A stretch of 16,783 bases of DNA from positions 1 to 16,783 of the forward strand of contig JALNXV010000028.1 in the NCBI GenBank assembly GCA_023230175.1. The letters run 5' to 3'. A program made the translations under genes and the position numbers. Shown piece by piece: positions 7,429-15,514 of this stretch. Numbering within the stretch: position 1 is the first letter of the stretch; every line of letters starts with the position of its first letter. Source of the DNA: Candidatus Cloacimonadota bacterium. GTDB lineage: Bacteria; Cloacimonadota; Cloacimonadia; Cloacimonadales; WRIO01. The notes under the pieces are model-generated. The model saw only the letters and a list, made by a program, of their open reading frames with translations. It had not been told where the DNA came from and ran no database searches.

Positions 7429-9447
7429 TTATTCTGATAGTAGATTTTCAATTGAGGTGCCTGATTTTAAGGTTTCAAGCATAAACCTTGCGTCTTCGTG
7501 AAGATCGCCTTCGGGATAATTGTTGATGAATTCTTCAAACATAATTATGCCCTTATCTTTATCTTTAAGTTCTTCAGCAGTGACAAAAGCTTTCATAAAT
7601 GCAGCTTTATATGCATCATTAGTGCCTTCATAGTCGCTTATGATTTGGTCAAAAATAAAAACTGCCTCAGCAAAAGCAAATTTCTTTTGTGCTTCTTCAG
7701 CTTTTGTGAAGAGTTCTTCTGCAGTAATATTACTTTTTAAGAGTTCATAATTAGGATTAGCATTGTATTTGACAATTAGCTCATCTTTAACTTGTTCAAA
7801 TTTGGCTTGAGCTTTACGTCGAGAAATGATATTTTTTATACTTGCTTCAATATCTTCAAGAGGTCTGACTGATTCAGGTGTTTCGTCGATTACATAGAAA
7901 AATACTACTTCACTATGTTGATTTTTAAAGATATCACTAATTTCTTTAATTTTTAATTCCCAAACTTTATCATTGTATAATTCATCTTTACCTACTCCCG
8001 GAATAATTCCGTTTGCATAGACATTTTTTATTAATCCGTCACCTTCGGGTTTAAGAGAATTTTCTTTTATGTAGTTTATAATATCTTCTTCTTGGTTTTT
8101 CTTTAAGAAACGTTTAATTTTTTTGAGGTGTTTTTTAGCTGATTTTTCATCGTTTGCTACAAATTGTCTAAGATTTCTGCTTGCCGGGATAGTAAACTTT
8201 TCAGTATTTTCTGCGTAATGTTCATTAATCTCATCTTCAGAAACTGAAATACTATTAGAGATTTGATTGTTATACCAGTAATTTACAAGTAAATCTTTTT
8301 TAATTTCTTGTATTTCATATTTATTTTTATATTGTTCTAATTTATTTTGATTTTGAGCATCAGCATAGAGAATTCTTGAATCAAGTTCTCTTTTTATTAT
8401 GTTTTCTCTTACGGGTGCTTCATTGATATTCATTCTTTCCATTTGAGCTGCATTTTTAAGTAATTGGCCTACTTCTCCGAGTGTTAAAACGATTTCAGGA
8501 TGGTTGCCCTCAGCTATAATTATATCTCTTTGTTCGGGTAATATGCTAAATATATTAACGGAATCTAACTTTGTATTATAAAATTTTACTTCGTAATTTA
8601 TGCGTAACTTGTCCATTAACTCAGTATAAATTTCGTTTTCTTTTTGAGTTTTTAGGCGGTTTTCGATTTCACCTTTAACTTCTTGAAAGGTTTTGATTAT
8701 TGCCGGTTCATAATCTAATTTTTTAAAGAAGTGAATGCCGGTACTTGTAGTAAATGGTCCGTGAATGGTTTGTGGGTCAATGTTAGCATCGGCTATATAT
8801 TTGTCTAATTCAGTATCTCTTCCTATACCGGAAATAAAGCCGTTTAGTCTGATATTTCTAATAATACCTTTGTTTTCAATAGATAATTCATTTAATGAGT
8901 ATTCAGAAATGATTTTTTCAAAATCTATACTGCTATTAATCTTTTGTTGAACTTCTTCAAGATGTTCTTCATCGGTTTGAAGATATTGGATAGTAACTTT
9001 TGGAGCTATTGTATAAGCACTTCGGTTAGTTGTGTAATAATTTTGAAGGTCTTCTTCTGATAAGTTAAAATCTTTATCTAATATTTCTTCAAAATAGAGT
9101 TGATTTATAATAGGTTTCAATTTTTGATGAGTAACTTTTTTTACTTCTTCTACTTGATCGTAACCGTGATTGATTGCTTCTGCATAAAAAATTTCTCGTT
9201 GAACAAGATAATCCAGAACTTGTTTTTGCCCTTTTATTGATTTGTAGTGATGTCTATTCATTGGTGGAACGGTATTAATTTTATTTCTAAGGTCTTTAGT
9301 GCTTATCTGATTGCCGTTAATCTCAATTAATACTGTGTCTTGTTCGGTAGTTGTTTTTGTTTTAGTCTGAGAAAATAATCCTGATATTGTTAATATAAAA
9401 ATCAAAGAACTTAACAATATAACTTTTTGAAATTTAAATTTCATCAT
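7429..9447 (-). CDS. SurA/PrsA-like periplasmic folding factor with two parvulin-type domains and C-terminal TPR-like helices
   Basis: This is a predicted periplasmic chaperone of the SurA/parvulin group, acting on outer-membrane proteins in known relatives. A signal peptide covers 1-26 (charged start, hydrophobic core, ending GLFS before Q27). A SurA-N-like helical domain (about 38-135) precedes a first parvulin-type domain at about 148-247, ending TGIHFFKKL. Further helices follow, with a second parvulin-type domain at about 421-522. Residues 576-660 look like two or more TPR-like helical repeats (AEELFTKAEEAQKKFAFAEA, then FEEFINNYPEGDLHEDARFM). The His that opens the parvulin sheet in active enzymes is not visible in either domain (VTIQYLQ and RNLRQFV), and the second also lacks the late GxH, so it may act purely as a chaperone. 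At 672 residues it is longer than SurA. AAGGAG lies five bases before the first of two adjacent ATGs. It is monocistronic. Confidence 0.8.
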   Translation of the reverse strand: MMKFKFQKVILLSSLIFILTISGLFSQTKTKTTTEQDTVLIEINGNQISTKDLRNKINTVPPMNRHHYKSIKGQKQVLDYLVQREIFYAEAINHGYDQVEEVKKVTHQKLKPIINQLYFEEILDKDFNLSEEDLQNYYTTNRSAYTIAPKVTIQYLQTDEEHLEEVQQKINSSIDFEKIISEYSLNELSIENKGIIRNIRLNGFISGIGRDTELDKYIADANIDPQTIHGPFTTSTGIHFFKKLDYEPAIIKTFQEVKGEIENRLKTQKENEIYTELMDKLRINYEVKFYNTKLDSVNIFSILPEQRDIIIAEGNHPEIVLTLGEVGQLLKNAAQMERMNINEAPVRENIIKRELDSRILYADAQNQNKLEQYKNKYEIQEIKKDLLVNYWYNNQISNSISVSEDEINEHYAENTEKFTIPASRNLRQFVANDEKSAKKHLKKIKRFLKKNQEEDIINYIKENSLKPEGDGLIKNVYANGIIPGVGKDELYNDKVWELKIKEISDIFKNQHSEVVFFYVIDETPESVRPLEDIEASIKNIISRRKAQAKFEQVKDELIVKYNANPNYELLKSNITAEELFTKAEEAQKKFAFAEAVFIFDQIISDYEGTNDAYKAAFMKAFVTAEELKDKDKGIIMFEEFINNYPEGDLHEDARFMLETLKSGTSIENLLSE

Positions 9448-9734
9448 ACATACTCCTTATATTTGATAATAACTATCTTTATAATAATAACCTATTAGTC
9501 AAGCTATTATTACAAATTAATGTTAGTTTTAAAGGATTTAAGAAAAGTTTTCAATTTGATTTGGTAAATTTTCCATTTTTAGGCTTATTGAGTTATTGGA
9601 AAGATTATAAAGATAGTTTGATAAATTGTCTTTATTGGATATTTTTTAAATTATTTTGAATTTGTATTGATATGATTTTCTATATAGTTAGCTTTTTAGT
9701 TGATTAATAATTTGAAAATTTTTTAAATTTTATC
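9448..9734. other. AT-rich intergenic region upstream of the SurA-like gene and the tRNA gene
   Basis: This gap lies between divergent transcription units and is strongly AT-rich. It presumably holds the leftward promoter for the SurA-like gene. On the minus strand a TTGACT hexamer is present about 70 nt upstream of the start, but no well-spaced -10 box could be assigned. No further open frame, repeat or RNA is visible. Confidence 0.5.
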
Positions 9735-9763
9735 TTGACATAAAAACCTCTGTTTAATATTTA
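9735..9763 (+). promoter_or_regulatory. Sigma-70-type promoter of the tRNA-Asn gene
   Basis: A perfect -35 box TTGACA (9735-9740) is followed after 17 nt by TATTTA (9758-9763). Initiation would fall near 9770, leaving a short leader before the tRNA at 9788. Confidence 0.75.
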
Positions 9764-9787
9764 TGTAATCAATAGTTGTGAATTAGT

Positions 9788-9863
9788 TCCGGAGTGGCTC
9801 AGGGGTTAGAGCGGGTGGCTGTTAACCACTAGGTCGGGGGTTCAAATCCCTCCTCCGGAGCCA
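9788..9863 (+). tRNA. tRNA-Asn (anticodon GTT), CCA encoded
   Basis: The 76-nt gene folds into a full cloverleaf. The acceptor stem TCCGGAG pairs with CTCCGGA, the D stem GCTC with GAGC, the anticodon stem GGTGG with CCACT around loop CTGTTAA (anticodon GTT, Asn), and the T stem GGGGG with CCCTC around TTCAAAT. The discriminator is G and CCA is encoded. It stands alone between two leftward protein genes, with its own promoter and terminator. No integrase or duplicated 3' end lies nearby, so it shows no sign of serving as an attachment site. Confidence 0.97.
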
Positions 9864-9870
9864 TAAATTT

Positions 9871-9898
9871 GCCTTGCTGTCCGCAAGGCTTTTTTTTT
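9871..9898 (+). terminator. Rho-independent terminator of tRNA-Asn
   Basis: GCCTTGC (9871-9877) and GCAAGGC (9883-9889) pair around TGTCC and are followed directly by a nine-T run. The hairpin begins 8 nt after the CCA end. Confidence 0.95.
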
Positions 9899-10006
9899 AT
9901 TCTTAAAAATTTAAAGTATTTAGTCTTATCGGTTTTTAAAACGATTTAGGATTGATAAAGTGTTCTTCATTAAATAATTAATTATGATCATCTCTATAAT
10001 TAAATA

Positions 10007-11770
10007 TTAAAATTCTGTGCTTATTAATAAACTTATACTTGATTCTTTTTTGTCTTTGTTAATGAAATGATAAGCACATTCTGTGTGTAATTTATTCCAT
10101 ATATTATATTTTAAGTGAAGTAGAACAAAATTACCTTCATCAGATAAAACAAGTAAGGCATTATTGTATTTACCGGAATATTGATGATAATGAAGAGGTA
10201 TTTGTGTTTCAAAAATACCTACAATAAAATTGGCAGTTAAATTGTTAATCCTTAATTTGATTGCTTGACTAAGTAAGTAAGCATTTTCTTTAAGGTTAAT
10301 TTGAGTATATTCTCGTAATTGATAATTCCATGATAAAGTAGTTTTTAAAGTGTTAGTTTCAATCTGGAACAAGTTTAAATTAAAATATGTTTTTTCTCTT
10401 TCATATAGCTTTGAAATAATTTGAAAATTACGAAGTTCTTGATCTCTTTTTTGTTTTATTGACACAGTAAATCTTAATATTTTATGATTAGAATATTCCA
10501 ATCCATAAGTAGAACCTAACTTTTTATCTTCATATCTATCGATAGGTTTAAGGTTTTCAAATATATCAGCAAATGCCTTAATTTGAAAAATATCGGTTTG
10601 GGTTTCTATTTTATAAAAAATGCCTTGTTCATTATTATTTTGATTATTGTCACATATAAAATTTGAATATTCAGAGAAAAATGTATCTTTTATGTGTCTC
10701 AGTGACAAGATTTGAGTAAAATACTTTTGTTGAAGCTTTAGACCTCCTATGAAGGCAAAGGATTTTTGAGCAAAAGCCAATTCTGAAAATAGTCTATAAT
10801 CTAAGAAATCATAGGAGTTTGAAAATGAGAGAGTTAGGTTGTTATTATGTAACCTTGTATTAGAGAATTCTTTTTCATATCTATTAAAATTGATAAAAAC
10901 TGTATTATGGAAATTATTGGATTTATAAACAGATAAGAATCCGTAATTACTATGTCGGATTGTATTCTTAGGATTTATTTCATCAAGAAAGATTTTTTCT
11001 ATTTTATTGTTGTTTAAATTGACTCCTATAAATTTTGTAGAACCGAATAAAAATAATGATAAGTTTTTATTTATTTTATTTTCTATGGATAAACCAATGA
11101 AGTTTCTACTGTATCTATCTTTTCGAGTTGGAGTTATGCTTGCTTTAGTTTTTGTAAAATCAGTGTTAAATCCCGGTTTAATTGACATAAAAGCGTTGCT
11201 ATTAATTAATAATCCATAGCCATTATTGATTTTATATTGTCCGATTAAGATTTTTGTTTTTGAAAAATTACTTTGTAAGCTAAACCCTAATTGATTAGTA
11301 TTTGCATTGTTTTGATTCGAGAATTCTTTCTGTAAAAATAGTGTATGATTATCGTAATTAAGAGTGTAATAATTTTGTTCTTTAATTTCTTGTTGGTTAT
11401 GTATGTATTTAGTGAATGTTTCTAACTTAGAATTAATTTTATGTTCTTTTGAGAAAATGATAAATGGCAATAATAGCTCAATTTTTTCTTCATTTAGTCC
11501 GGCTTTTCTTAATGAATTTATATCAGTAAATAGATTGTTTTTACGATATTCTATAAGAGACTTGATGTCTGTTGAGTTTAAAAAGTTAAACGAACTAATC
11601 TCTTCTTCATCAGCATATTGTAAAACTATAGTTTTAAAACTATCATCAAGGAATGATTCGTGGTTTATAATATTTTCTTCTTCTATTAAGGGATATTCTT
11701 CAGCAAAAGTTGGAATGACATTGAAGAAAAACAAAATAACTAAATAGCATAAAATTTTTTTGTGATGCAT
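10007..11770 (-). CDS. Predicted outer-membrane beta-barrel protein with N-terminal helix-hairpin-helix motifs
   Basis: This 587-residue secreted protein has a signal peptide at 1-23 (hydrophobic core, then TFA before EE). Residues about 58-105 resemble the paired HhH motifs of ComEA-like proteins (LNSTDIKSLIEYRKNNLF, then INSLRKAGLNEEKIELLLPF), with the hairpin glycines partly lost. The remaining 450 residues alternate polar and aromatic or aliphatic residues, are rich in Asn, Tyr and Phe, contain repeated short turns, and end in Phe (LLISTEF), as outer-membrane barrels do. Large proteins pairing ComEA-like HhH motifs with a barrel are, from memory, common and uncharacterised in Bacteroidota relatives. 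DNA contact during uptake is possible but unproven; the HhH part could instead bind protein. No Shine-Dalgarno sequence is visible before the ATG, and no clear terminator follows. It appears monocistronic. Confidence 0.65.
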   Translation of the reverse strand: MHHKKILCYLVILFFFNVIPTFAEEYPLIEEENIINHESFLDDSFKTIVLQYADEEEISSFNFLNSTDIKSLIEYRKNNLFTDINSLRKAGLNEEKIELLLPFIIFSKEHKINSKLETFTKYIHNQQEIKEQNYYTLNYDNHTLFLQKEFSNQNNANTNQLGFSLQSNFSKTKILIGQYKINNGYGLLINSNAFMSIKPGFNTDFTKTKASITPTRKDRYSRNFIGLSIENKINKNLSLFLFGSTKFIGVNLNNNKIEKIFLDEINPKNTIRHSNYGFLSVYKSNNFHNTVFINFNRYEKEFSNTRLHNNNLTLSFSNSYDFLDYRLFSELAFAQKSFAFIGGLKLQQKYFTQILSLRHIKDTFFSEYSNFICDNNQNNNEQGIFYKIETQTDIFQIKAFADIFENLKPIDRYEDKKLGSTYGLEYSNHKILRFTVSIKQKRDQELRNFQIISKLYEREKTYFNLNLFQIETNTLKTTLSWNYQLREYTQINLKENAYLLSQAIKLRINNLTANFIVGIFETQIPLHYHQYSGKYNNALLVLSDEGNFVLLHLKYNIWNKLHTECAYHFINKDKKESSISLLISTEF

Positions 11771-11924
11771 TTTAAAAGGTTTCAGATGTGAAAAATAATT
11801 GAGTTATTGCTATTTGATTGTTAAGCAAGTAAAGATTAATATACATATTTATTTTGTTATATAATTTCATATCATATCATTTATAAGGTTGTTAAAAGTA
11901 TAAGAGTTAGTATTTTTTATTTAT

Positions 11925-11973
11925 AAAAACTGAACAAGGTTATCATAATTAAAGATGATAACACTTGTTCAGT
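11925..11973 (-). terminator. Rho-independent terminator after the TerB-like gene
   Basis: On the minus strand, 11 nt after the stop, a long hairpin forms. The arms 11964-11973 plus 11955-11962 pair with 11929-11946 over 18 bp with one bulged base (11963) and an 8-nt loop, followed by a run of Ts (11925-11929). It ends the ferritin-like/TerB-like unit. The next 154 nt up to the start of the barrel gene at 11770 show no gene. Confidence 0.88.
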
Positions 11974-11984
11974 GTCAATTATAT

Positions 11985-12566
11985 TTACTTTAAGGTTTGT
12001 AGAACTTCTTTTTTTATTCTCTTCATATCCTCTTCAGATATGTTTAAATGAGTAGCAATGTCTTCAACGACTTTCAGTTCCGGAACATTGACTTGATTAT
12101 CAGACAATGCAAGAGAAAAGCAGATTCTTAATAGATAGAGTCTTTTTTGAGGATTAGATTCATAAATCATATTAATTGTATCAAAAAGGTCTTGATAGTC
12201 TATCATTAACTCTTTATATTCAGTTAAGATTTTATCAAACATCAGTTCAATTAAGTTATGTTCATAATCACCAAATTCTTCAACGAGGCTTTCATATTCA
12301 AAAGGTCTTTGAGAAAGTTGAAATAGTAATTCTTCGATAATTATTTTTTTTTCTTTATCAGATACTGTACCGTTAGCCATAGCGACATAAATCATTAATT
12401 GCATAGCTGCAGAGATAAGTGAAAATTCTTCAAGTTCTTGAGCTTCTTGTTCATTTTCAGGTTCATAGCTTCTTTTGATAAAGAATGATTTCATTATTTT
12501 GTCACGAGTATCAATTGTGTTTATAGTTCTGATACTGTTTTCAATTTTAGCTGTCCATCGTGCCAT
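11985..12566 (-). CDS. TerB-like (tellurite resistance TerB/DjlA-N fold) protein
   Basis: This is a 193-residue cytoplasmic helical protein. The TerB fold shows as two related halves. One lies at about 50-82 (MIYVAMANGTVSDKEKKIII, where ANGxVSxxE is the typical acidic loop). The other is at about 146-190 (RICFSLALSDNQVNVPEL, where ALSDNQVNVPE is the second loop). These loops bind metal in some family members. The N-terminal 45 residues, charged and Glu-rich near 36-47, are not part of the fold. GGAGG lies five bases before the ATG. It follows the ferritin-like gene by 51 nt on the same strand, and a strong terminator lies downstream. Its role is unknown; TerB-like proteins are linked to envelope or metal stress but few have a defined activity. 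Confidence 0.72.
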   Translation of the reverse strand: MARWTAKIENSIRTINTIDTRDKIMKSFFIKRSYEPENEQEAQELEEFSLISAAMQLMIYVAMANGTVSDKEKKIIIEELLFQLSQRPFEYESLVEEFGDYEHNLIELMFDKILTEYKELMIDYQDLFDTINMIYESNPQKRLYLLRICFSLALSDNQVNVPELKVVEDIATHLNISEEDMKRIKKEVLQTLK

Positions 12567-12617
12567 AAATACCTCCGAATAGTATTTTAAAAAGTTTTGA
12601 AAGATTTGTTTGATATA

Positions 12618-13121
12618 TTAGAAAGGTTCAAAGTTGTTGATTTCCCAATAAATTTTTTCTGTTTCCTTTTGAAGTTTTAGTAAATCATCATAATGAGTTT
12701 TTTCCCAATCAGCTAAAACATTATATAATTTTTTTATTTCATCTATTTGGGCTTCTTGAGCTTGTTTTTCATAATAATCAAAAGAAGTTTTTTCAAGTAA
12801 GATACCTGTTGAGATTGCTGAGAATATAAAGGAATTTTCAGCAAGTCTTTTTACAAAATCCGGGCTGATTATTGGAGTATATGGGTGTGAGTTGGTAAGC
12901 TCTATGGTTAAATCAACCGGAGATTTATCTGCATCAATATCTTTGTAAGCTTTTAAAAGGAAGTTATAATGTTTTTTTTCTTCTTCTACTCTTTCACAAA
13001 AGAATTTCTTAACTTCTTTATCGGTGCTTTTAATAGCGGATTCTTGATAAAGATTGATACTATCAATCTCACCTTGCATTGCTTTTCTCATAGCAATAAG
13101 TATTTCTTTTTTATTTTGCAT
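12618..13121 (-). CDS. Ferritin-like/rubrerythrin-type diiron protein
   Basis: This 167-residue four-helix-bundle protein has a complete apparent diiron site: E18 on helix 1, E48xxH51 on helix 2, E110 on helix 3 (LLEKTSFDYYE) and E140xxH143 on helix 4 (WEKTHYDDLL). The spacing matches the rubrerythrin-like ferritin superfamily. It lacks the C-terminal rubredoxin domain with its CxxC pairs and so is the erythrin part alone, ending in an aromatic tail (YWEINNFEPF). The probable role is peroxide or oxygen reduction, or iron handling, in an anaerobe or microaerophile. AGGAGG lies eight bases before the ATG, and a promoter (13144-13171) lies just upstream. The TerB-like gene follows, giving a two-gene unit. 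Family membership is firm from the ligand pattern; the physiological substrate is inferred. Confidence 0.85.
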   Translation of the reverse strand: MQNKKEILIAMRKAMQGEIDSINLYQESAIKSTDKEVKKFFCERVEEEKKHYNFLLKAYKDIDADKSPVDLTIELTNSHPYTPIISPDFVKRLAENSFIFSAISTGILLEKTSFDYYEKQAQEAQIDEIKKLYNVLADWEKTHYDDLLKLQKETEKIYWEINNFEPF

Positions 13122-13143
13122 AGCAAATTCCTCCTATATTCAT

Positions 13144-13171
13144 ATAATAACATAATATTTATGGTTGTCAA
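13144..13171 (-). promoter_or_regulatory. Sigma-70-type promoter of the ferritin-like gene
   Basis: On the minus strand a perfect -35 TTGACA (13166-13171) is followed after 16 nt by TATTAT (13144-13149), five of six matches to consensus. Initiation near 13137 gives a leader of about 16 nt that carries the AGGAGG site at 13130-13135. No operator-like palindrome was seen. Confidence 0.7.
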
Positions 13172-13221
13172 TAATTATTTTTTTTAGTCGAATGATATTG
13201 AATTGAAGTTTTATATATAAT

Positions 13222-15498
13222 TTAAAGACTTTCATTAAAAATCTCATTAATGAGATGTGCCATTTGGTTTGTAGAAATTGGTTTAGAAACAGTATATAAA
13301 TAATTATCTTCATTTTTGTTGTTATCCAATAATTCTGAGTATCCGGAACAAATAATTATTGGAATAATTGGATTCAATTCTCTTATCATATTTATAAATT
13401 CAAGTCCTGTTATTTCCGGCATAGTCATATCTGTAATGATTAAGTCTATTTCAAAATAATTTTCTACATAAAAATCAAATGCTTTTAATGTATCTGTAAA
13501 GCCATAAGCTATATAATTTAACTTTTTTAAAATCTGACAGTTAACATTAACGATTGGTGATTCATCATCTAAAAATAGAATTTTTTGTCCTTTACCTGAT
13601 TTTAGAGCTTCAACAGATTTATCTATTGGTAGTTCTTGATTATCATAATATGGTAGATAAATATAAAAGTTTGTTCCTTTATTTGGTTCACTATCAAAAT
13701 GAATAAAACCATTTAATGCGGATACAATACCATGAACTACAGCTAAGCCTAAACCTGTACCAGTTTCAGATGTTTTTGTTGTAAAATATGGGTCAAATAC
13801 CTTTGATTTTATGTGTTCAGGAATCCCGCAACCTGTATCGGAAATTTTTAATAATACATATTTGCCTTCGTTTAAAACCAATTTATTGGATTTATTATCA
13901 GAATTTATTGTTTCTAAGCTTAGAGAAATTAATATTTTTCCGATTTTATTTTGTAATGATTGCATTGCATTAGTACCGAGGTTCATAACAATTTGGTTGA
14001 TTTGAGTTGGATCTCCCATTATTTTTAAGGGTTCCGGAGGTAGATTGTGTATGATTTCTACATAGGCAGGGAAACTTGCTCTTAACAATTTTATAGCTTC
14101 TTTTATAATCGGGTTGATAATCAAAGGTTTTAATTGTATATCTGTTTTTCTGCTAAATGTTAAGATTTGGTTTATCATATCTTTAGCTCTGTTTGCTGAA
14201 ATCTGTATTTGTTGTAGGTTGAAGTATTGAGGGCAATCTTCGTCTAAATCCATTATACTTAGTTCTGTAAATCCAAGCATAGCAGATAATATATTATTAA
14301 AATCGTGAGCAATACCTCCGGCTAGAGTTCCTAAGGCTTCTAATTTTTGAGCTTGAAGTAAATGCTTTTCTAAGTGAACTTCGAGAGTAGCATTTCTAAA
14401 TATAACCATATATTGCTCAATTTGTTTGTCGTCACCGTAAAAACAATAAACACCTGTGTCAAGAATTTCTTGTTGATTATCTTTTGAAATACATTTAATT
14501 TTGCCCTTCCAGTTAAGTTTGTCCTTGATTTTTTGATAGACAATTAAGAAACATTCATTGGATTTGTTATCATTGTAAATTGAGTCTATAGTTTTATGAA
14601 TATATTGTTCAATTGGAAAATTGAATAAATCCTTGATATTAGCATTTATGTATGATAATCTATATTCTGCATCAAAAAACATAAAACCAAGTGAAGATTT
14701 TTCAATTGATGTTAATAACATCTGACTGTGTTTGAGCTCTTTTTTTAAGTTAGTAATGTCTTTAAAGAGTAAAAAGATAATCTGTTTTTCGTTTAATCTT
14801 ATAGTGTCAGAACTTACTTTAAAAAATAACTTTTCATTTTTTGTTTGGTCGTAGAAAGTTAATAATTCATTATTTAATTTAAAATTTTTAATATATTCTA
14901 GCGAGATATCTTTATTTTCCCAGATAAATTCATTGATAAATAAATCTATAACATTTTCTCTATTAGTATTAAAATATTGAAAAAATAAAGTATTAGCATT
15001 ATAAAAGCTTAAATCATTATTTAATTGTAGATATGGCTCATCTAAAGATGAAAATACTGATTGATTTATAGTTATTGAATCTAATAATAAAGATTCTTTG
15101 TATTTTAAATTTGTTATATCTATTGCATTGATACATACATTGGTAATTATATTATCGGCTTTAAATACAGGGAAAAATTGAAATTCGTAATAGTATTCTT
15201 CTAAATTATTATGAGTTGTTTTTATTCTATATTGATCAACTATTATTTGCCCGGTAAATGCAGTTTCAATATCTTTTACGAAAGATACAGAAAAAGAATT
15301 ATCAAAATTTAAAGATTTCCAATTTAATGTAGAATGATTAAATTTTATATCCCATAATTTTTTAAATAAAAATTTACCTGCTTGATTACAAAGTCTAAAT
15401 GTGCCATCTTCATTAATTATCATTTGAGGTATTAAAGAATTATTAACGATGGTCTCAAGTATTTCTTTGTACTCAGTACAATTAGTTTTTGAAACCAA
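13222..15498 (-). CDS. Soluble hybrid histidine kinase: three PAS domains, HisKA, HATPase, C-terminal receiver
   Basis: This is a cytoplasmic sensor kinase of 758 residues with no signal peptide or membrane span. Three PAS-type domains lie at about 10-130, 140-250 and 260-373; the first two end in the typical DITNLK and the third in FRNATLEV. The H box LGTLAGGIAHDFNNILSA carries H398. The ATPase domain has the N box around N506-N510, G1 DTGCGIP at 554-560, the F box near 568-572 and G2 GTGLGL at 580-585. A receiver domain follows, with acidic residues D644-D645, phospho-acceptor D690 (ITDMTMP), S718 and K739. All catalytic residues are present. The likely start is TTG, set by AGGAGG. No separate response regulator gene adjoins it, so phosphotransfer goes to an unlinked partner or the receiver acts as a sink. 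It starts 16 nt after the AMIN gene in the same transcript. Confidence 0.92.
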   Translation of the reverse strand: MVSKTNCTEYKEILETIVNNSLIPQMIINEDGTFRLCNQAGKFLFKKLWDIKFNHSTLNWKSLNFDNSFSVSFVKDIETAFTGQIIVDQYRIKTTHNNLEEYYYEFQFFPVFKADNIITNVCINAIDITNLKYKESLLLDSITINQSVFSSLDEPYLQLNNDLSFYNANTLFFQYFNTNRENVIDLFINEFIWENKDISLEYIKNFKLNNELLTFYDQTKNEKLFFKVSSDTIRLNEKQIIFLLFKDITNLKKELKHSQMLLTSIEKSSLGFMFFDAEYRLSYINANIKDLFNFPIEQYIHKTIDSIYNDNKSNECFLIVYQKIKDKLNWKGKIKCISKDNQQEILDTGVYCFYGDDKQIEQYMVIFRNATLEVHLEKHLLQAQKLEALGTLAGGIAHDFNNILSAMLGFTELSIMDLDEDCPQYFNLQQIQISANRAKDMINQILTFSRKTDIQLKPLIINPIIKEAIKLLRASFPAYVEIIHNLPPEPLKIMGDPTQINQIVMNLGTNAMQSLQNKIGKILISLSLETINSDNKSNKLVLNEGKYVLLKISDTGCGIPEHIKSKVFDPYFTTKTSETGTGLGLAVVHGIVSALNGFIHFDSEPNKGTNFYIYLPYYDNQELPIDKSVEALKSGKGQKILFLDDESPIVNVNCQILKKLNYIAYGFTDTLKAFDFYVENYFEIDLIITDMTMPEITGLEFINMIRELNPIIPIIICSGYSELLDNNKNEDNYLYTVSKPISTNQMAHLINEIFNESL

Positions 15499-15502
15499 TT
15501 TA

Positions 15503-15508
15503 CCTCCT
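15503..15508 (-). promoter_or_regulatory. Ribosome binding site that decides the TTG start of the hybrid kinase
   Basis: AGGAGG on the minus strand is followed after only four bases by TTG (15496-15498). No ATG or GTG lies in frame near the start, and the next Met is residue 26, inside the first PAS domain. The rare start codon and short spacing suggest low translation of the kinase. Confidence 0.7.
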
Positions 15509-15514
15509 AATTAA

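Noticed and set aside
9788..9863. tRNA-Asn as an integration site for a mobile element
   Set aside because: No integrase, no duplicated tRNA 3' end and no change in base composition occur on either side.
9916..9960. Possible terminator for the HhH/barrel gene around ATCGGTTTTTAAAACGAT
   Set aside because: The hairpin would have almost no loop and a bulge, and no T run follows on the minus strand.
11403..11747. A 114-residue rightward open frame
   Set aside because: It lies wholly inside the N-terminal coding part of the HhH/barrel gene on the other strand, with low-complexity composition typical of a shadow frame.
12969..13187. A 72-residue Phe-rich rightward open frame
   Set aside because: It is antisense to the ferritin-like gene and its promoter. 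The Phe runs come from Lys/Glu-rich codons on the coding strand.
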